NCBI GenBank assembly: GCA_021160625.1
Contig: JAGHCE010000213.1
Location: 1-10,380, forward strand
DNA length: 10,380 bases
Source of the DNA: Planctomycetota bacterium
GTDB taxonomy: Bacteria > Planctomycetota > DG-23 > SLPQ01
Direction: 5' to 3'
Shown here piece by piece: positions 1 through 5,975 of this stretch. The notes under the pieces were generated by a model. That model saw only the letters and a program-made list of their open reading frames with translations. It was not told the origin of the DNA and ran no database searches. The position numbers and the translations under genes are program-made. Positions within the stretch are counted from its first letter, which is position 1, and the number at the start of each line of letters is the position of its first letter.

Positions 1-614
1 ACGGGGTCCACCGAGAGGTGCGGCGACGCCCCGTGTGCGCCCTTGCCGGTTATGGTCACAAAGAGGCTGTCGACGTTGGCCATCTGGGCGCCGGCCTCAG
101 CCACGATCCTGCCCGAGGGGACCTGCGAGGCCACGTGAAGCCCGTAGACCTCGTCCACGCCGTCCATCACGCCTTCACGCACCATCAAGCGCGCACCGCC
201 GGGGACCTTTTCCTCGGCCAGCTGGAAGATAAAGCGCACGTTGCCGGCCAGGTGCGAGCGGTTCTGCGAGAGAATCCTCGCCACACCGAGCAGTATTGCA
301 GCGTGACAGTCGTGGCCGCAGGCGTGCATCTTATCGTTTTTGGAGGCGTATTTCAGGCGCGTCTTTTCCTTGAGAGGCAGCGCGTCGATGTCGGCTCTCA
401 GGGCCACTGTCCGTTTCGCACCGGTGGTGTCGAGGTAACCGGCAATGCCGGTCTTAGCCATACGGACAGTCCTGATCCCAAGTTTGCGAAGCCGTTTCTC
501 TATGATCCCTGAGGTTCGCACCTCCTCGAACGCGACTTCCGGATGGGCGTGGAAGTCACGCCTTGTGGTGATAATTTCCTTCTCAACACCCTTGGCAAGT
601 TTCACGAAGTCCAT
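1..614 (-). CDS. M20D-family amidohydrolase / metallopeptidase (3' end outside window)
   Basis: The first 204 residues of a zinc-dependent hydrolase of the M20 family, subgroup D (hippurate / indole-acetyl-amino-acid / N-acyl-amino-acid hydrolase type), which cleaves amide bonds of N-acylated amino acids, probably in the cytoplasm. Seen: an N-terminal RRDFHAHPE (18-26), the ALRADIDALP core strand (71-80), the metal-binding HACGHDCHAA (97-106, usual form HACGHDGHxA), FQLAEEK with the catalytic/ligand Glu pair (E134, E135), YGLHV (157-161) and GKGAHGASPH (190-199), which opens the inserted dimerisation domain. The ATG at 614 is preceded by GGGAG at a normal distance. About half of the expected ~390 residues lie beyond base 1. 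The gene starts 57 bp after the lipM stop on the same strand, so it may be co-transcribed with gcvH-lipM. Substrate cannot be told from this part; no signal peptide is visible. Confidence 0.9.
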   Translation of the reverse strand, partial: MDFVKLAKGVEKEIITTRRDFHAHPEVAFEEVRTSGIIEKRLRKLGIRTVRMAKTGIAGYLDTTGAKRTVALRADIDALPLKEKTRLKYASKNDKMHACGHDCHAAILLGVARILSQNRSHLAGNVRFIFQLAEEKVPGGARLMVREGVMDGVDEVYGLHVASQVPSGRIVAEAGAQMANVDSLFVTITGKGAHGASPHLSVDP

Positions 615-671
615 TCATCACTCCCTTACCCTGCGGCCCATGGCATACAACAAGTGCTCTATATAAGGCGG

Positions 672-1424
672 CTACCGCCGCCGGTTCCACCGCGTGCCGG
701 CGGCATATTTCCCGGCCGCAAGCTTGGCCGCCTCAGCCTCTTCGCCGGCCGCCAGGCACGCGCGCTCGAACCGAAGGCCGAAGGCCTCTTCGAAGGCCTC
801 GGCGAAAACCTCGACAAGCCTCCCGTCGTCGGGAAGAGCGTCCACAAGCTCCCCCAGCGACAGCGCCTCCGGCGCGAACCGGTTGGGCGAAAGTGGCAGG
901 GACCCATGCTGCAGAAAAAACCCACCCTTGCGCCGTTGAGCGCTGCCGAGAATCTTCCTTTCCCCGACGACAACATCGTACCTCTGCGGCCTCGAAAAGC
1001 AAATCAGCGGCGACGCCCCGGACGGGCCGTCACTCAAGCACGCTTCCACGCCCAGCAAACCCAGCCCGACCGCGATAGACGAGTGCACCCTCTCAAAAAC
1101 CTCGCCCGCCCGCCGCCCGAACGGCCCGGCCCCGTACGGCGCGACAAGACCGTAGGCAATCTCGTCGGCATGGTAAATAGCCCCTCCCCCCGACAGCCGC
1201 CGCACGACGGGGATCCCGTCCCGCTCGAAGCGCTCGAAGTCGCCGTATTTCTGAAAGTAGCCGATGGAAAACGCCCACGGCCGCCACCTGTAGAACCTCA
1301 GCGTCACCTCGGCGCCGGCCGCCTGGTTGAGGATGGCTTCGTCACGCGCCATATTGGCCGCGGGGGGCAGTGCGGCATCTGTGATGAGCCGGCAGTATGT
1401 TGGTTGCGGGCGCTTACACATCAT
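672..1424 (-). CDS. lipM: Octanoyltransferase LipM-type (lipoate-protein ligase A family)
   Basis: Cytoplasmic transferase predicted to move octanoate from acyl carrier protein to the lipoyl-lysine of GcvH. The 250-residue product has the family N-terminus (RLITD...PPAANMARDEAI), the substrate-binding RRLSGGGAIYH (75-85), the ICF segment with the candidate nucleophile Cys142, and DVVVGERKILGSAQRR with the conserved Lys157, then LQHGSLPL. The Cys is what separates LipM-type octanoyltransferases from ATP-dependent LplA ligases, so I favour LipM over LplA; LipL (amidotransferase) is a less likely alternative. The frame stays open to a GTG at 1538, but the family N-terminus begins just after the ATG pair at 1424/1421, so I chose 1424. 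No strong Shine-Dalgarno precedes it. The start overlaps the stop of a possible 52-codon ORF (1414-1572), so translation could be coupled. The neighbouring gcvH encodes the expected substrate, which supports the role. Confidence 0.85.
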   Translation of the reverse strand: MMCKRPQPTYCRLITDAALPPAANMARDEAILNQAAGAEVTLRFYRWRPWAFSIGYFQKYGDFERFERDGIPVVRRLSGGGAIYHADEIAYGLVAPYGAGPFGRRAGEVFERVHSSIAVGLGLLGVEACLSDGPSGASPLICFSRPQRYDVVVGERKILGSAQRRKGGFFLQHGSLPLSPNRFAPEALSLGELVDALPDDGRLVEVFAEAFEEAFGLRFERACLAAGEEAEAAKLAAGKYAAGTRWNRRR

Positions 1425-1572
1425 CCCGGCGGGGTCCGAGGCCGCCGGGCAGCCGGGGCCGGCCGATGGAAAAGGTAACCGCTTTTCGTAAGGGCAATCG
1501 AGCTTCCATAAGGACGACCGAGGTCGGGGAGGCCGCACGCAGGGCGGCGGGCGTGATCCTCCAGGAAACCAT
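1414..1572 (-). CDS. Possible small basic ORF between gcvH and lipM (unproven)
   Basis: A 52-codon frame starting MVSWRITPAALRAASP and ending GPRRDDV. Its ATG overlaps the gcvH stop (TGATG), and its TAA lies just inside the lipM start region (ATGATGTGTAA). The gcvH end supplies a GAGGGG element 5 bases before the ATG, a plausible ribosome binding site. The peptide is rich in Arg, Pro and Ala and I recognise no domain. About 70% of third codon positions are G or C, but the whole region is GC-rich, so this does not decide. It may be a translational bridge that carries ribosomes from gcvH to lipM, or chance open sequence in a 147 bp spacer. Confidence 0.25.
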   Translation of the reverse strand: MVSWRITPAALRAASPTSVVLMEARLPLRKAVTFSIGRPRLPGGLGPRRDDV

Positions 1573-2003
1573 CAATACCCCTCTTCGTCCTCTTCCTGGT
1601 CGTCCTCGTCCTTGCTTTCTTCCTCTTCTTGTTCGATGAACTGCTGGTACTGGTCGTGGCTCATAAGGTCGTCGATCTGGTCAATGTCGGCGGTCTTGAT
1701 CCTGACGAGCCACCCGTCGCCGAACGGATCGGCAGCCAGGATTTCGGGGTCGTCGCCGACCGCCTCGTTTATCTCCACAATCTCGCCGTCACAAGGGGCG
1801 TTTATCTCGGCGACGGTCTTGACGCTCTCGATTTCACCGAATGAATCGCCCTGCACGGCGGTGTCGCCGACCGACGGCAGGTCGACATAGGTAATCTCGT
1901 GGAGCTCCTCGACGGCGTAGTCACTGATCCCGACAGTGATGACGTCGCCGTGGGCGTAGGCCCACTCGTGGGTATCCGCGAACCTAAGGGCCTTCGGATC
2001 CAT
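1572..2003 (-). CDS. gcvH: Glycine cleavage system H protein with acidic C-terminal tail
   Basis: Lipoyl carrier that shuttles the aminomethyl group between the P, T and L proteins of the glycine cleavage complex; in LipM organisms it is also the first protein octanoylated. The 143-residue product has the family core: ALRFADTHEWAY (5-16), VGISDYAVEELHEITYVDLP (24-43) and GEIESVKTVAEI (56-67), in which Lys62 is the lipoylation site, then the second half of the hybrid motif (NAPCDGEIVEINEAV) and GWLVRIK. The ATG at 2003 has AGGAGG 8 bases upstream; an in-frame extension to 2072 lacks family similarity. Unusually, after FIEQ the chain ends in an almost purely acidic tail (E126-E141), making it 10-20 residues longer than usual H proteins. 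Downstream lipM on the same strand fits a lipoylation unit. No gcvT or gcvP is in view. Confidence 0.93.
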   Translation of the reverse strand: MDPKALRFADTHEWAYAHGDVITVGISDYAVEELHEITYVDLPSVGDTAVQGDSFGEIESVKTVAEINAPCDGEIVEINEAVGDDPEILAADPFGDGWLVRIKTADIDQIDDLMSHDQYQQFIEQEEEESKDEDDQEEDEEGY

Positions 2004-2104
2004 CGTACAATCCTCCTGAAAAGTTTCTCTTTCGCCGCTTTTTGTCCACACCGGCAGGCTCGCTCGAGACAAGCCACGCGCAACAACCGGCCAGTACGCT
2101 TACA

Positions 2105-2131
2105 ATTACAGAATACGGGCTCGCAGGTCAA
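2105..2131 (-). promoter_or_regulatory. Candidate promoter of gcvH
   Basis: Reading leftward, TTGACC (2126-2131) and TGTAAT (2105-2110) resemble sigma70 -35 and -10 boxes, but the 15 bp spacer is short, so this is tentative. It would give a 5' leader of about 95 bases. I see no glycine riboswitch in that leader: no paired aptamer-like helices were recognisable by eye. Confidence 0.35.
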
Positions 2132-2302
2132 GCCCTTTGCGCAAAAAAACTGGTAAAATCTCAAGACCCCCGCATTTGCCTCCCCCCGGTGGCGGCACCC
2201 GTCGCCGATAGGGTATGCACGCCGCGTTTGTCTGTCAAGTATGTCACAAATTTATAACTGTCCCAAAGAATGTAGGGATGTTTTGGTAACGCCCGCGAGC
2301 CC

Positions 2303-2355
2303 CATAGCAAGAAGGAGGCGAAGCCCTCCACTGGCGGACAAGCCACCAGTGCCAC
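2303..2355 (-). repeat. Composite dispersed repeat, modules B+A (copy 1)
   Basis: Two joined palindromic modules. Module A (2303-2328), read on the - strand, is GGAGGGCTTCGCC followed by TCCTTCTTGCTATG. Module B (2329-2355) is an imperfect hairpin with arms CACTGGCGG and CCACCAGTG around a 5-base loop (ACAAG on the + strand). Both modules recur after dnaA (7346-7398) in the opposite order. The repeat sits about 80 bp past the deacetylase stop on the leftward transcript, so it could serve as a 3' end or mRNA-stabilising hairpin, but no T-run follows. Confidence 0.8.
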
Positions 2356-2364
2356 GGTGCATTT

Positions 2365-2389
2365 GTAGGGGCGAGGCATTGCCTCGCCC
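2365..2389. repeat. Short GC-rich palindrome (GTAGGGGCGAGGC type)
   Basis: Perfect 9 bp arms GGGCGAGGC (2369-2377) and GCCTCGCCC (2381-2389) around ATT, preceded by GTAG. Palindromes of this form are common as dispersed repeats in many bacterial genomes. It lies 10 bp from the composite repeat and 47 bp beyond the deacetylase stop, so it may form a hairpin at the 3' end of that mRNA. Confidence 0.8.
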
Positions 2390-2435
2390 GGCCCAGCCGG
2401 ACAAGGCCGAGCGGAATCGCGGCGGGCACGTTTAC

Positions 2436-3389
2436 TCACCGGCCGACGTCGAGTGCGTCTGTTCCCGCCAGGTACGCCTCGAGGCAGTGCGGCATCCCTT
2501 CAAGGTTATACCCGCCCTCCAGGACGCTCACGATCCTGCCGCCGCAGGTATCGTTCGCAAGGGCCCCTATCAACGCGCCGAGTGCGTGAAAATCGTCCGT
2601 CTCGAAGCCAAGGCCGCCGAGCGGGTCATACCTGTAGATGTCAAAGCCTGCCGAGACGAGTATTATCTCCGGATGATAGGGGCGCACTTTTTTGTCGAGC
2701 ACCTCTTGCCACCCGGCGAGGTACTCCTGCGGCGGGGTGCCGGCGGCAATCGGCATATTGATATTGGCGCCCCTGGCGGCGGCGGTGCCGGTCTCGTCGG
2801 CGCGGCCTGTGCCGGGGTAGAAGGGGTGCCGGTGAAACGACACGTACAGGACACGCGGCTCGTTGTAGAAGGCTTCCTGGGTCCCGTTGCCGTGGTGAAT
2901 ATCGAAATCGAGAACGGCGATTTTCCCGGCGCGTGCCCGGTCGACAAGGCGGGCGGCGGCGACGGCGATATTATTGAACAGGCAAAAGCCCATCGCGGCA
3001 TCGCGCGTGGCGTGGTGGCCCGGCGGGCGCACGAGGGCCAGCGCCTGCCGGAACCGGCCGTCCAGCACCGCCTCGGCCGCCCCTATGGCGGCTCCCGCGG
3101 CAAGAAGCGCGGCCTTCCAGGACCCCTTGGAGACGACCGTGTCTGGGTCGGCCTGACCGCCTCCGGAGGCGGCCAGCGAACGCACGTACTCGATGAGACG
3201 GGCCGAGTGAACCCTCAGGAGGTCCTCAAGGGCCGCCGGCGAGGGTGTTACCTCCTCGATTTGACCGACGAGCCCGCTTGAAGCGAGGCAATCGATGAGG
3301 ACGCTTAGCCTTGCGGCGCACTCGATGTGCCGGCCGGTGTCATGCTCCAGGAACGCGGTATGAAAAAAGAGGGCGGTGTCTTTCGCCAA
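2436..3389 (-). CDS. Histone-deacetylase superfamily hydrolase (AcuC/HDAC-like)
   Basis: Zinc-dependent deacylase of the arginase/deacetylase fold; bacterial members remove acetyl groups from polyamines, acetoin-pathway enzymes or lysines. Seen in the 317-residue product: FFHTAFLEHDTG near the N-terminus, RPPGHHA (121-127) with the paired active-site histidines, GFCLFNN, DFDIHHGNGTQ (161-171) with predicted zinc ligands D163 and H165, SAGFD with the third ligand D250, DPLGG, and LEGGYN with the catalytic Tyr (~294). All key residues are present, so it should be active. The start is probably the TTG at 3389, with AAAGGAA seven bases upstream; an upstream GTG at 3437 lacks a ribosome site and adds residues outside the family. 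It follows the flagellin-like gene by 63 bp on the same strand and is probably co-transcribed. Substrate is unknown; similarity to class II HDAC / acetylpolyamine amidohydrolases does not settle it. Confidence 0.9.
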   Translation of the reverse strand: MAKDTALFFHTAFLEHDTGRHIECAARLSVLIDCLASSGLVGQIEEVTPSPAALEDLLRVHSARLIEYVRSLAASGGGQADPDTVVSKGSWKAALLAAGAAIGAAEAVLDGRFRQALALVRPPGHHATRDAAMGFCLFNNIAVAAARLVDRARAGKIAVLDFDIHHGNGTQEAFYNEPRVLYVSFHRHPFYPGTGRADETGTAAARGANINMPIAAGTPPQEYLAGWQEVLDKKVRPYHPEIILVSAGFDIYRYDPLGGLGFETDDFHALGALIGALANDTCGGRIVSVLEGGYNLEGMPHCLEAYLAGTDALDVGR

Positions 3390-3452
3390 GGCGGATTTCC
3401 TTTCGAAACGACGGATACCTTGGCCCCCGCACACCACAGGTGTTCGCGCCTT

Positions 3453-4310
3453 TTACTCAAGCAGCCGCAACACACTCTTGCCGTCGCCGAGCGTCGCCTG
3501 GCCAAGCCCCGACTGCTGCAGCTCGTCCCTCACGTGAGAGAGAAGGGCCGTGGCCTCGTCGAGGCTTTCACCGCCGGACCCGGTGGCAAGGGCGTTTGCC
3601 AGCGTCACTGCAAGCGCACCGACCTCCGGCAGGACTTTCTCGTTGTAAAAGGCCTCGACGGAGCCCTTGATGCGCTGCAGCTGAGAGAGCCCCGCTTCAA
3701 GCGCCATTGCCGCGCCGTCGGCCCACTGCGCGAGGCTGTTGGGTCCTCCCGACGACACGGAGGCGACGCTCTGGGAGTATTCGACTGTGCCGCTGTGGAC
3801 GGCGGCAAACACCGCGTCGCCGCGCCAGCCGCCGCCGATGTGCCCCGACGAAAGCGAAGGCAGTTCCAGGTGCTGGTCTCCCATCTCGATTGACACGCTG
3901 CCCGAGAAGAGCATCTCCCCGCCGAAGGCAGCGCTCCGAGCGTGGCAGTCCACACAATTGAGCGCAAGGTCCACCTGCGTCTGCAACCCGTCAATGACCG
4001 CGGCGGGAAGCGTCCTGGCGGCCCTGGCTTCCCGTGCGGCTTCGAGCGCAAACAGGAGCGTTTCCTCCATCAACGCAAGTCTCGACATAGCTTCCGAGGC
4101 CGCACAGGCTGCGCGCTGCACCTTCTGTGCCCGCATACCTATCTCCAGAACGCGGGCGCGAAGCGGGCTTGCCTCCTGTCCTTCGTCCTCAGGGGGTTGC
4201 GCGGCCTCGGCGGCCTCGCGCAGGTGGCCCAGAAGGTCCAGTTCGGGTCGCAATGCTCCAGGCGTGGGTGTGACACGGGGGGACACCGGCTTTCCCTGCA
4301 AATCCGCCAT
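3453..4310 (-). CDS. Flagellin-like protein, short and divergent
   Basis: A 285-residue protein that I read as a remote flagellin homologue. The stretch 48-160 follows the flagellin N-terminal helical pattern: long amphipathic helices, then a segment matching the family ALQAEVDxL..FNGxxLLDG motif as GLQTQVDLAL...AAFGGEMLFSG, then a short beta-rich part (IEMGDQHLELPSL). Residues 195-285 follow the C-terminal pattern, with a helix AAMALEAGLSQLQRIKGSVE and the ending GDGKSVLRLLE, like the flagellin terminus QSVLxLL. The first ~45 residues are Pro/Glu-rich and lack the canonical MxLRINTN start. It carries CVDCH (119-123), a CXXCH motif where flagellins have EIDRIA. No signal peptide. The ATG at 4310 has GAGGAGG five bases upstream, and a good promoter lies about 60 bp further. 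It could be a secreted filament-related protein or a diverged regulator-like paralogue. No other flagellar gene is in view. Confidence 0.6.
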   Translation of the reverse strand: MADLQGKPVSPRVTPTPGALRPELDLLGHLREAAEAAQPPEDEGQEASPLRARVLEIGMRAQKVQRAACAASEAMSRLALMEETLLFALEAAREARAARTLPAAVIDGLQTQVDLALNCVDCHARSAAFGGEMLFSGSVSIEMGDQHLELPSLSSGHIGGGWRGDAVFAAVHSGTVEYSQSVASVSSGGPNSLAQWADGAAMALEAGLSQLQRIKGSVEAFYNEKVLPEVGALAVTLANALATGSGGESLDEATALLSHVRDELQQSGLGQATLGDGKSVLRLLE

Positions 4311-4370
4311 ATCCGCCTCCTCGCGTGCCCGGCCAGGGGTAATGTGAAAACCCCGGGCGCCGCTCTTAAT

Positions 4371-4399
4371 ATCATAAGTTATGGGAGCGGTCGTTTCAA
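4371..4399 (-). promoter_or_regulatory. Sigma70-like promoter of the flagellin-like gene
   Basis: Reading leftward: TTGAAA (4394-4399), a 17 bp spacer, TATGAT (4371-4376). Each box has five of six consensus bases. The leader to the ATG at 4310 is about 55 bases. This is not the sigma28 form usually found before flagellin genes. Confidence 0.65.
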
Positions 4400-4453
4400 A
4401 GATTTTTTTCCTTTCGCAGGACAGCAGCGGCGGCCCTGGGGGCCTTTTCGCAG

Positions 4454-4482
4454 TTGACAGCGCGCCGTCCGGTTGGTATTCT
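4454..4482 (+). promoter_or_regulatory. Sigma70-like promoter of the glycosyltransferase gene
   Basis: A perfect TTGACA (4454-4459), a 17 bp spacer and TATTCT (4477-4482, four of six). Transcription would start near 4489, about 30 bases before the ATG. It is divergent from the flagellin-like promoter, 55 bp away. Confidence 0.65.
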
Positions 4483-4519
4483 GCCCCTTTCGTGCAGAAA
4501 TTTCCGCTAAGGACAAACA

Positions 4520-5272
4520 ATGACGCAAGCCCGGGTAGTCGTGGTTATGCCGGCGTACAACGCCGCCAAAACGCTTGAAAAGACCTTCCACGACATCCCC
4601 GAGGGAAGCGCCGACGAGGTCCTTCTCGTGGACGACGCCTCGGCCGACGAGACCGCCGAAGTCGCCCGCGGCCTGGGAATCCACGTCCTCCAGCACCCGG
4701 CCAACAGGGGCTACGGCGGAAACCAGAAAACCTGCTACACCGAGGCCTTAAGCCTCGGCGCCGACATCATAGTTATGCTCCACCCGGACTACCAGTACGA
4801 CCCCAAGCGGATCCCGGACATTGTCCGGCCGATCAAGGAGGGCGCAGCCGACCTTGTCCTGGGCTCGCGCCTGGCCGACGGCAAGGCCCTCGCGGGAGGG
4901 ATGCCGCTCTACAAGTTCATCTCGAACCGCTTTCTCACCATCGTGGAAAACCTTGTGCTCGGCCAGCACCTCACCGAGATGCACACCGGCTATCGCGCTT
5001 ACTCCCGGAGGCTCCTCGAGACAATCCCCTTTATGACCAACAGCGAGGGGTTCGTTTTCGACACCCAGGTCATCGTGCAGACGGCGGCGTTCGGATTCAA
5101 GATTGCCGAGATACCGGTGCCGTCCAAGTACATCCCCGAGGGTTCGAGCATCCGGTTCGGGGCGAGCGTCGCCTACGGCCTGGGAACGCTCTGGACCCTG
5201 GTGCGCTACCTCCTGCACAAGGCGCACCTCAAGAGGGACCGCCTTTTCCGGCGCCCGGCGGCGGGCCGATAA
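4520..5272 (+). CDS. Family 2 glycosyltransferase, DPM1-like
   Basis: A 250-residue GT-A fold enzyme expected to transfer a sugar from a nucleotide donor to polyprenyl phosphate or a related acceptor on the inner face of the membrane. Seen: VVVVMPAYNAAKTLEKT (6-22), the nucleotide-binding LLVDDASAD (35-43), HPANRGYGGNQKT (59-71), VMLHPDYQYDP (85-95), where the usual DxD is HxD as in a large bacterial subfamily, VLGSRLADG (113-121) and TGYRAYSRR (156-164). There is no long transmembrane C-terminus; the end is basic (HLKRDRLFRRP), possibly a peripheral membrane contact. The ATG at 4520 has AAGGA six bases upstream. The stop lies one base before the start of the DUF192 gene, so the two are translationally coupled. 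The exact sugar and acceptor cannot be read from sequence; envelope polysaccharide or glycolipid synthesis is likely. Confidence 0.88.
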   Translation: MTQARVVVVMPAYNAAKTLEKTFHDIPEGSADEVLLVDDASADETAEVARGLGIHVLQHPANRGYGGNQKTCYTEALSLGADIIVMLHPDYQYDPKRIPDIVRPIKEGAADLVLGSRLADGKALAGGMPLYKFISNRFLTIVENLVLGQHLTEMHTGYRAYSRRLLETIPFMTNSEGFVFDTQVIVQTAAFGFKIAEIPVPSKYIPEGSSIRFGASVAYGLGTLWTLVRYLLHKAHLKRDRLFRRPAAGR

Positions 5273-5273
5273 G

Positions 5274-5750
5274 ATGCGCCCGGCGCGACGTGGCGGCTGG
5301 AGCGCCCTTCTGGGCATAATGTTTGCGGCGGCGCTTGCGGCAGGCTGCGAGGACCGCGAGCGAGCCGGCGCGCCCCGCTACAGACTCCAGGTCGGGCCCG
5401 CCGAGGCGAGGGTTGAGGTTGCCGCCACACCCGAAGCCAGAAAAGTGGGGCTTTCCGGCAGGAGGTCTCTCGGGGCCGACGAAGGGATGCTCTTTATCTT
5501 CCCGCACGCGGGGCGCTTCTCGTTCTGGATGAAGGGCACGTTCGTGCCGCTGTCTGTAGCCTTCGTAACACCGGATGGGAAAATAGCCGAGATACAGGAT
5601 ATGGAGCCGGAAACGACCGTGGCGCACACGCCGCAGCGGGAAGCCCTTATGGCGCTTGAGATGCCGGCCGGGTGGTTTGAACACAAGGGCGTCAAGGAAG
5701 GTGATGCCCTGGCACTGCCCCGCGAGCTGGCGGGGATAGAGGCAAGATAG
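5274..5750 (+). CDS. DUF192 lipoprotein
   Basis: A 158-residue predicted lipoprotein. The N-terminus has positive residues (RPARRGG), a hydrophobic stretch and the lipobox LAAGC, with Cys25 as the lipidated residue, so the mature protein should be anchored to a membrane on the outer side. The rest is one DUF192 domain: EARKVGLSGRRSL (54-66), GMLFIFPHAGRFSFWMKGTFVPLSVAFV (71-98), with the family signature FWMKxTxxPL, DGKIAEIQDMEP (101-112) and ALEMPAGW..KGVKEGDAL. The biochemical role of DUF192 is not established to my knowledge. The ATG is one base after the glycosyltransferase stop (TAAGATG). A longer frame upstream overlaps the glycosyltransferase and lacks family similarity, so the start at 5274 is preferred. 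Confidence 0.9.
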   Translation: MRPARRGGWSALLGIMFAAALAAGCEDRERAGAPRYRLQVGPAEARVEVAATPEARKVGLSGRRSLGADEGMLFIFPHAGRFSFWMKGTFVPLSVAFVTPDGKIAEIQDMEPETTVAHTPQREALMALEMPAGWFEHKGVKEGDALALPRELAGIEAR

Positions 5751-5825
5751 CGAGGTATCCGTCCGCCCGGAAACAGCAAATCGCCCGCTTATCCAATTAA
5801 TGCGGTGATTTTCCATAATCATCCT

Positions 5826-5853
5826 TTTACCAGGCCTTCCGGCGCCATATAAT
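5826..5853 (+). promoter_or_regulatory. Candidate dnaA promoter
   Basis: A perfect TATAAT (5848-5853) with TTTACC (5826-5831) 16 bp upstream. The leader would be about 115 bases. Partial DnaA-box-like words lie on both sides: TTATCCAAT (5789-5797), TTTTCCATA (5809-5817) and ATATCCACG (5915-5923), each with two or more mismatches to TTATCCACA. They might support autoregulation but are weak. A short palindrome GGCAC..GTGCC (5875-5891) is in the leader. Confidence 0.5.
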
Positions 5854-5975
5854 GTTCTTTTCATCGCTCTGCGGGGCACAAGCCTCGTGCCGACAACCGG
5901 CGGCGCGGGGAGAGATATCCACGGGGCAGCAAGCAGGTTTTCCTGTTCATCCGACATACATCGGGGGTGGTGTTT

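Larger units (their letters stand above)
2004..2435. other. Intergenic region of about 430 bp, repeat-bearing
   Basis: Lies between the stop of the deacetylase gene and the start of gcvH, both leftward. It holds the candidate gcvH promoter, a T-tract on the - strand near 2145-2151, a TGTC-rich AT stretch (2233-2262) and a block of palindromic repeats (2303-2389). Open frames here are produced by the repeats and show no protein family. Confidence 0.7.

Noticed and set aside
543..1478. Long + strand open frame of 311 codons
   Set aside because: It lies antisense to lipM, which has clear family motifs; GC-rich coding DNA gives long shadow frames, and the product shows no domain.
2004..2160. Glycine riboswitch upstream of gcvH
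   Set aside because: I could not find paired conserved aptamer cores by eye, and the leader is short; a covariance-model search would settle it.
2241..3281. Long + strand open frame of 346 codons
   Set aside because: It is antisense to the deacetylase gene and runs through the repeat block; no recognisable motif.
3942..3956. Cytochrome c reading of the CXXCH-bearing protein
   Set aside because: A single motif, no Sec signal peptide, and the surrounding sequence follows the flagellin pattern rather than a cytochrome fold.
5751..5975. Origin upstream of dnaA
   Set aside because: Only three poor DnaA-box matches (two or more mismatches each) with no regular spacing, whereas the dnaA-dnaN gap has phased pairs plus an A/T-only stretch.
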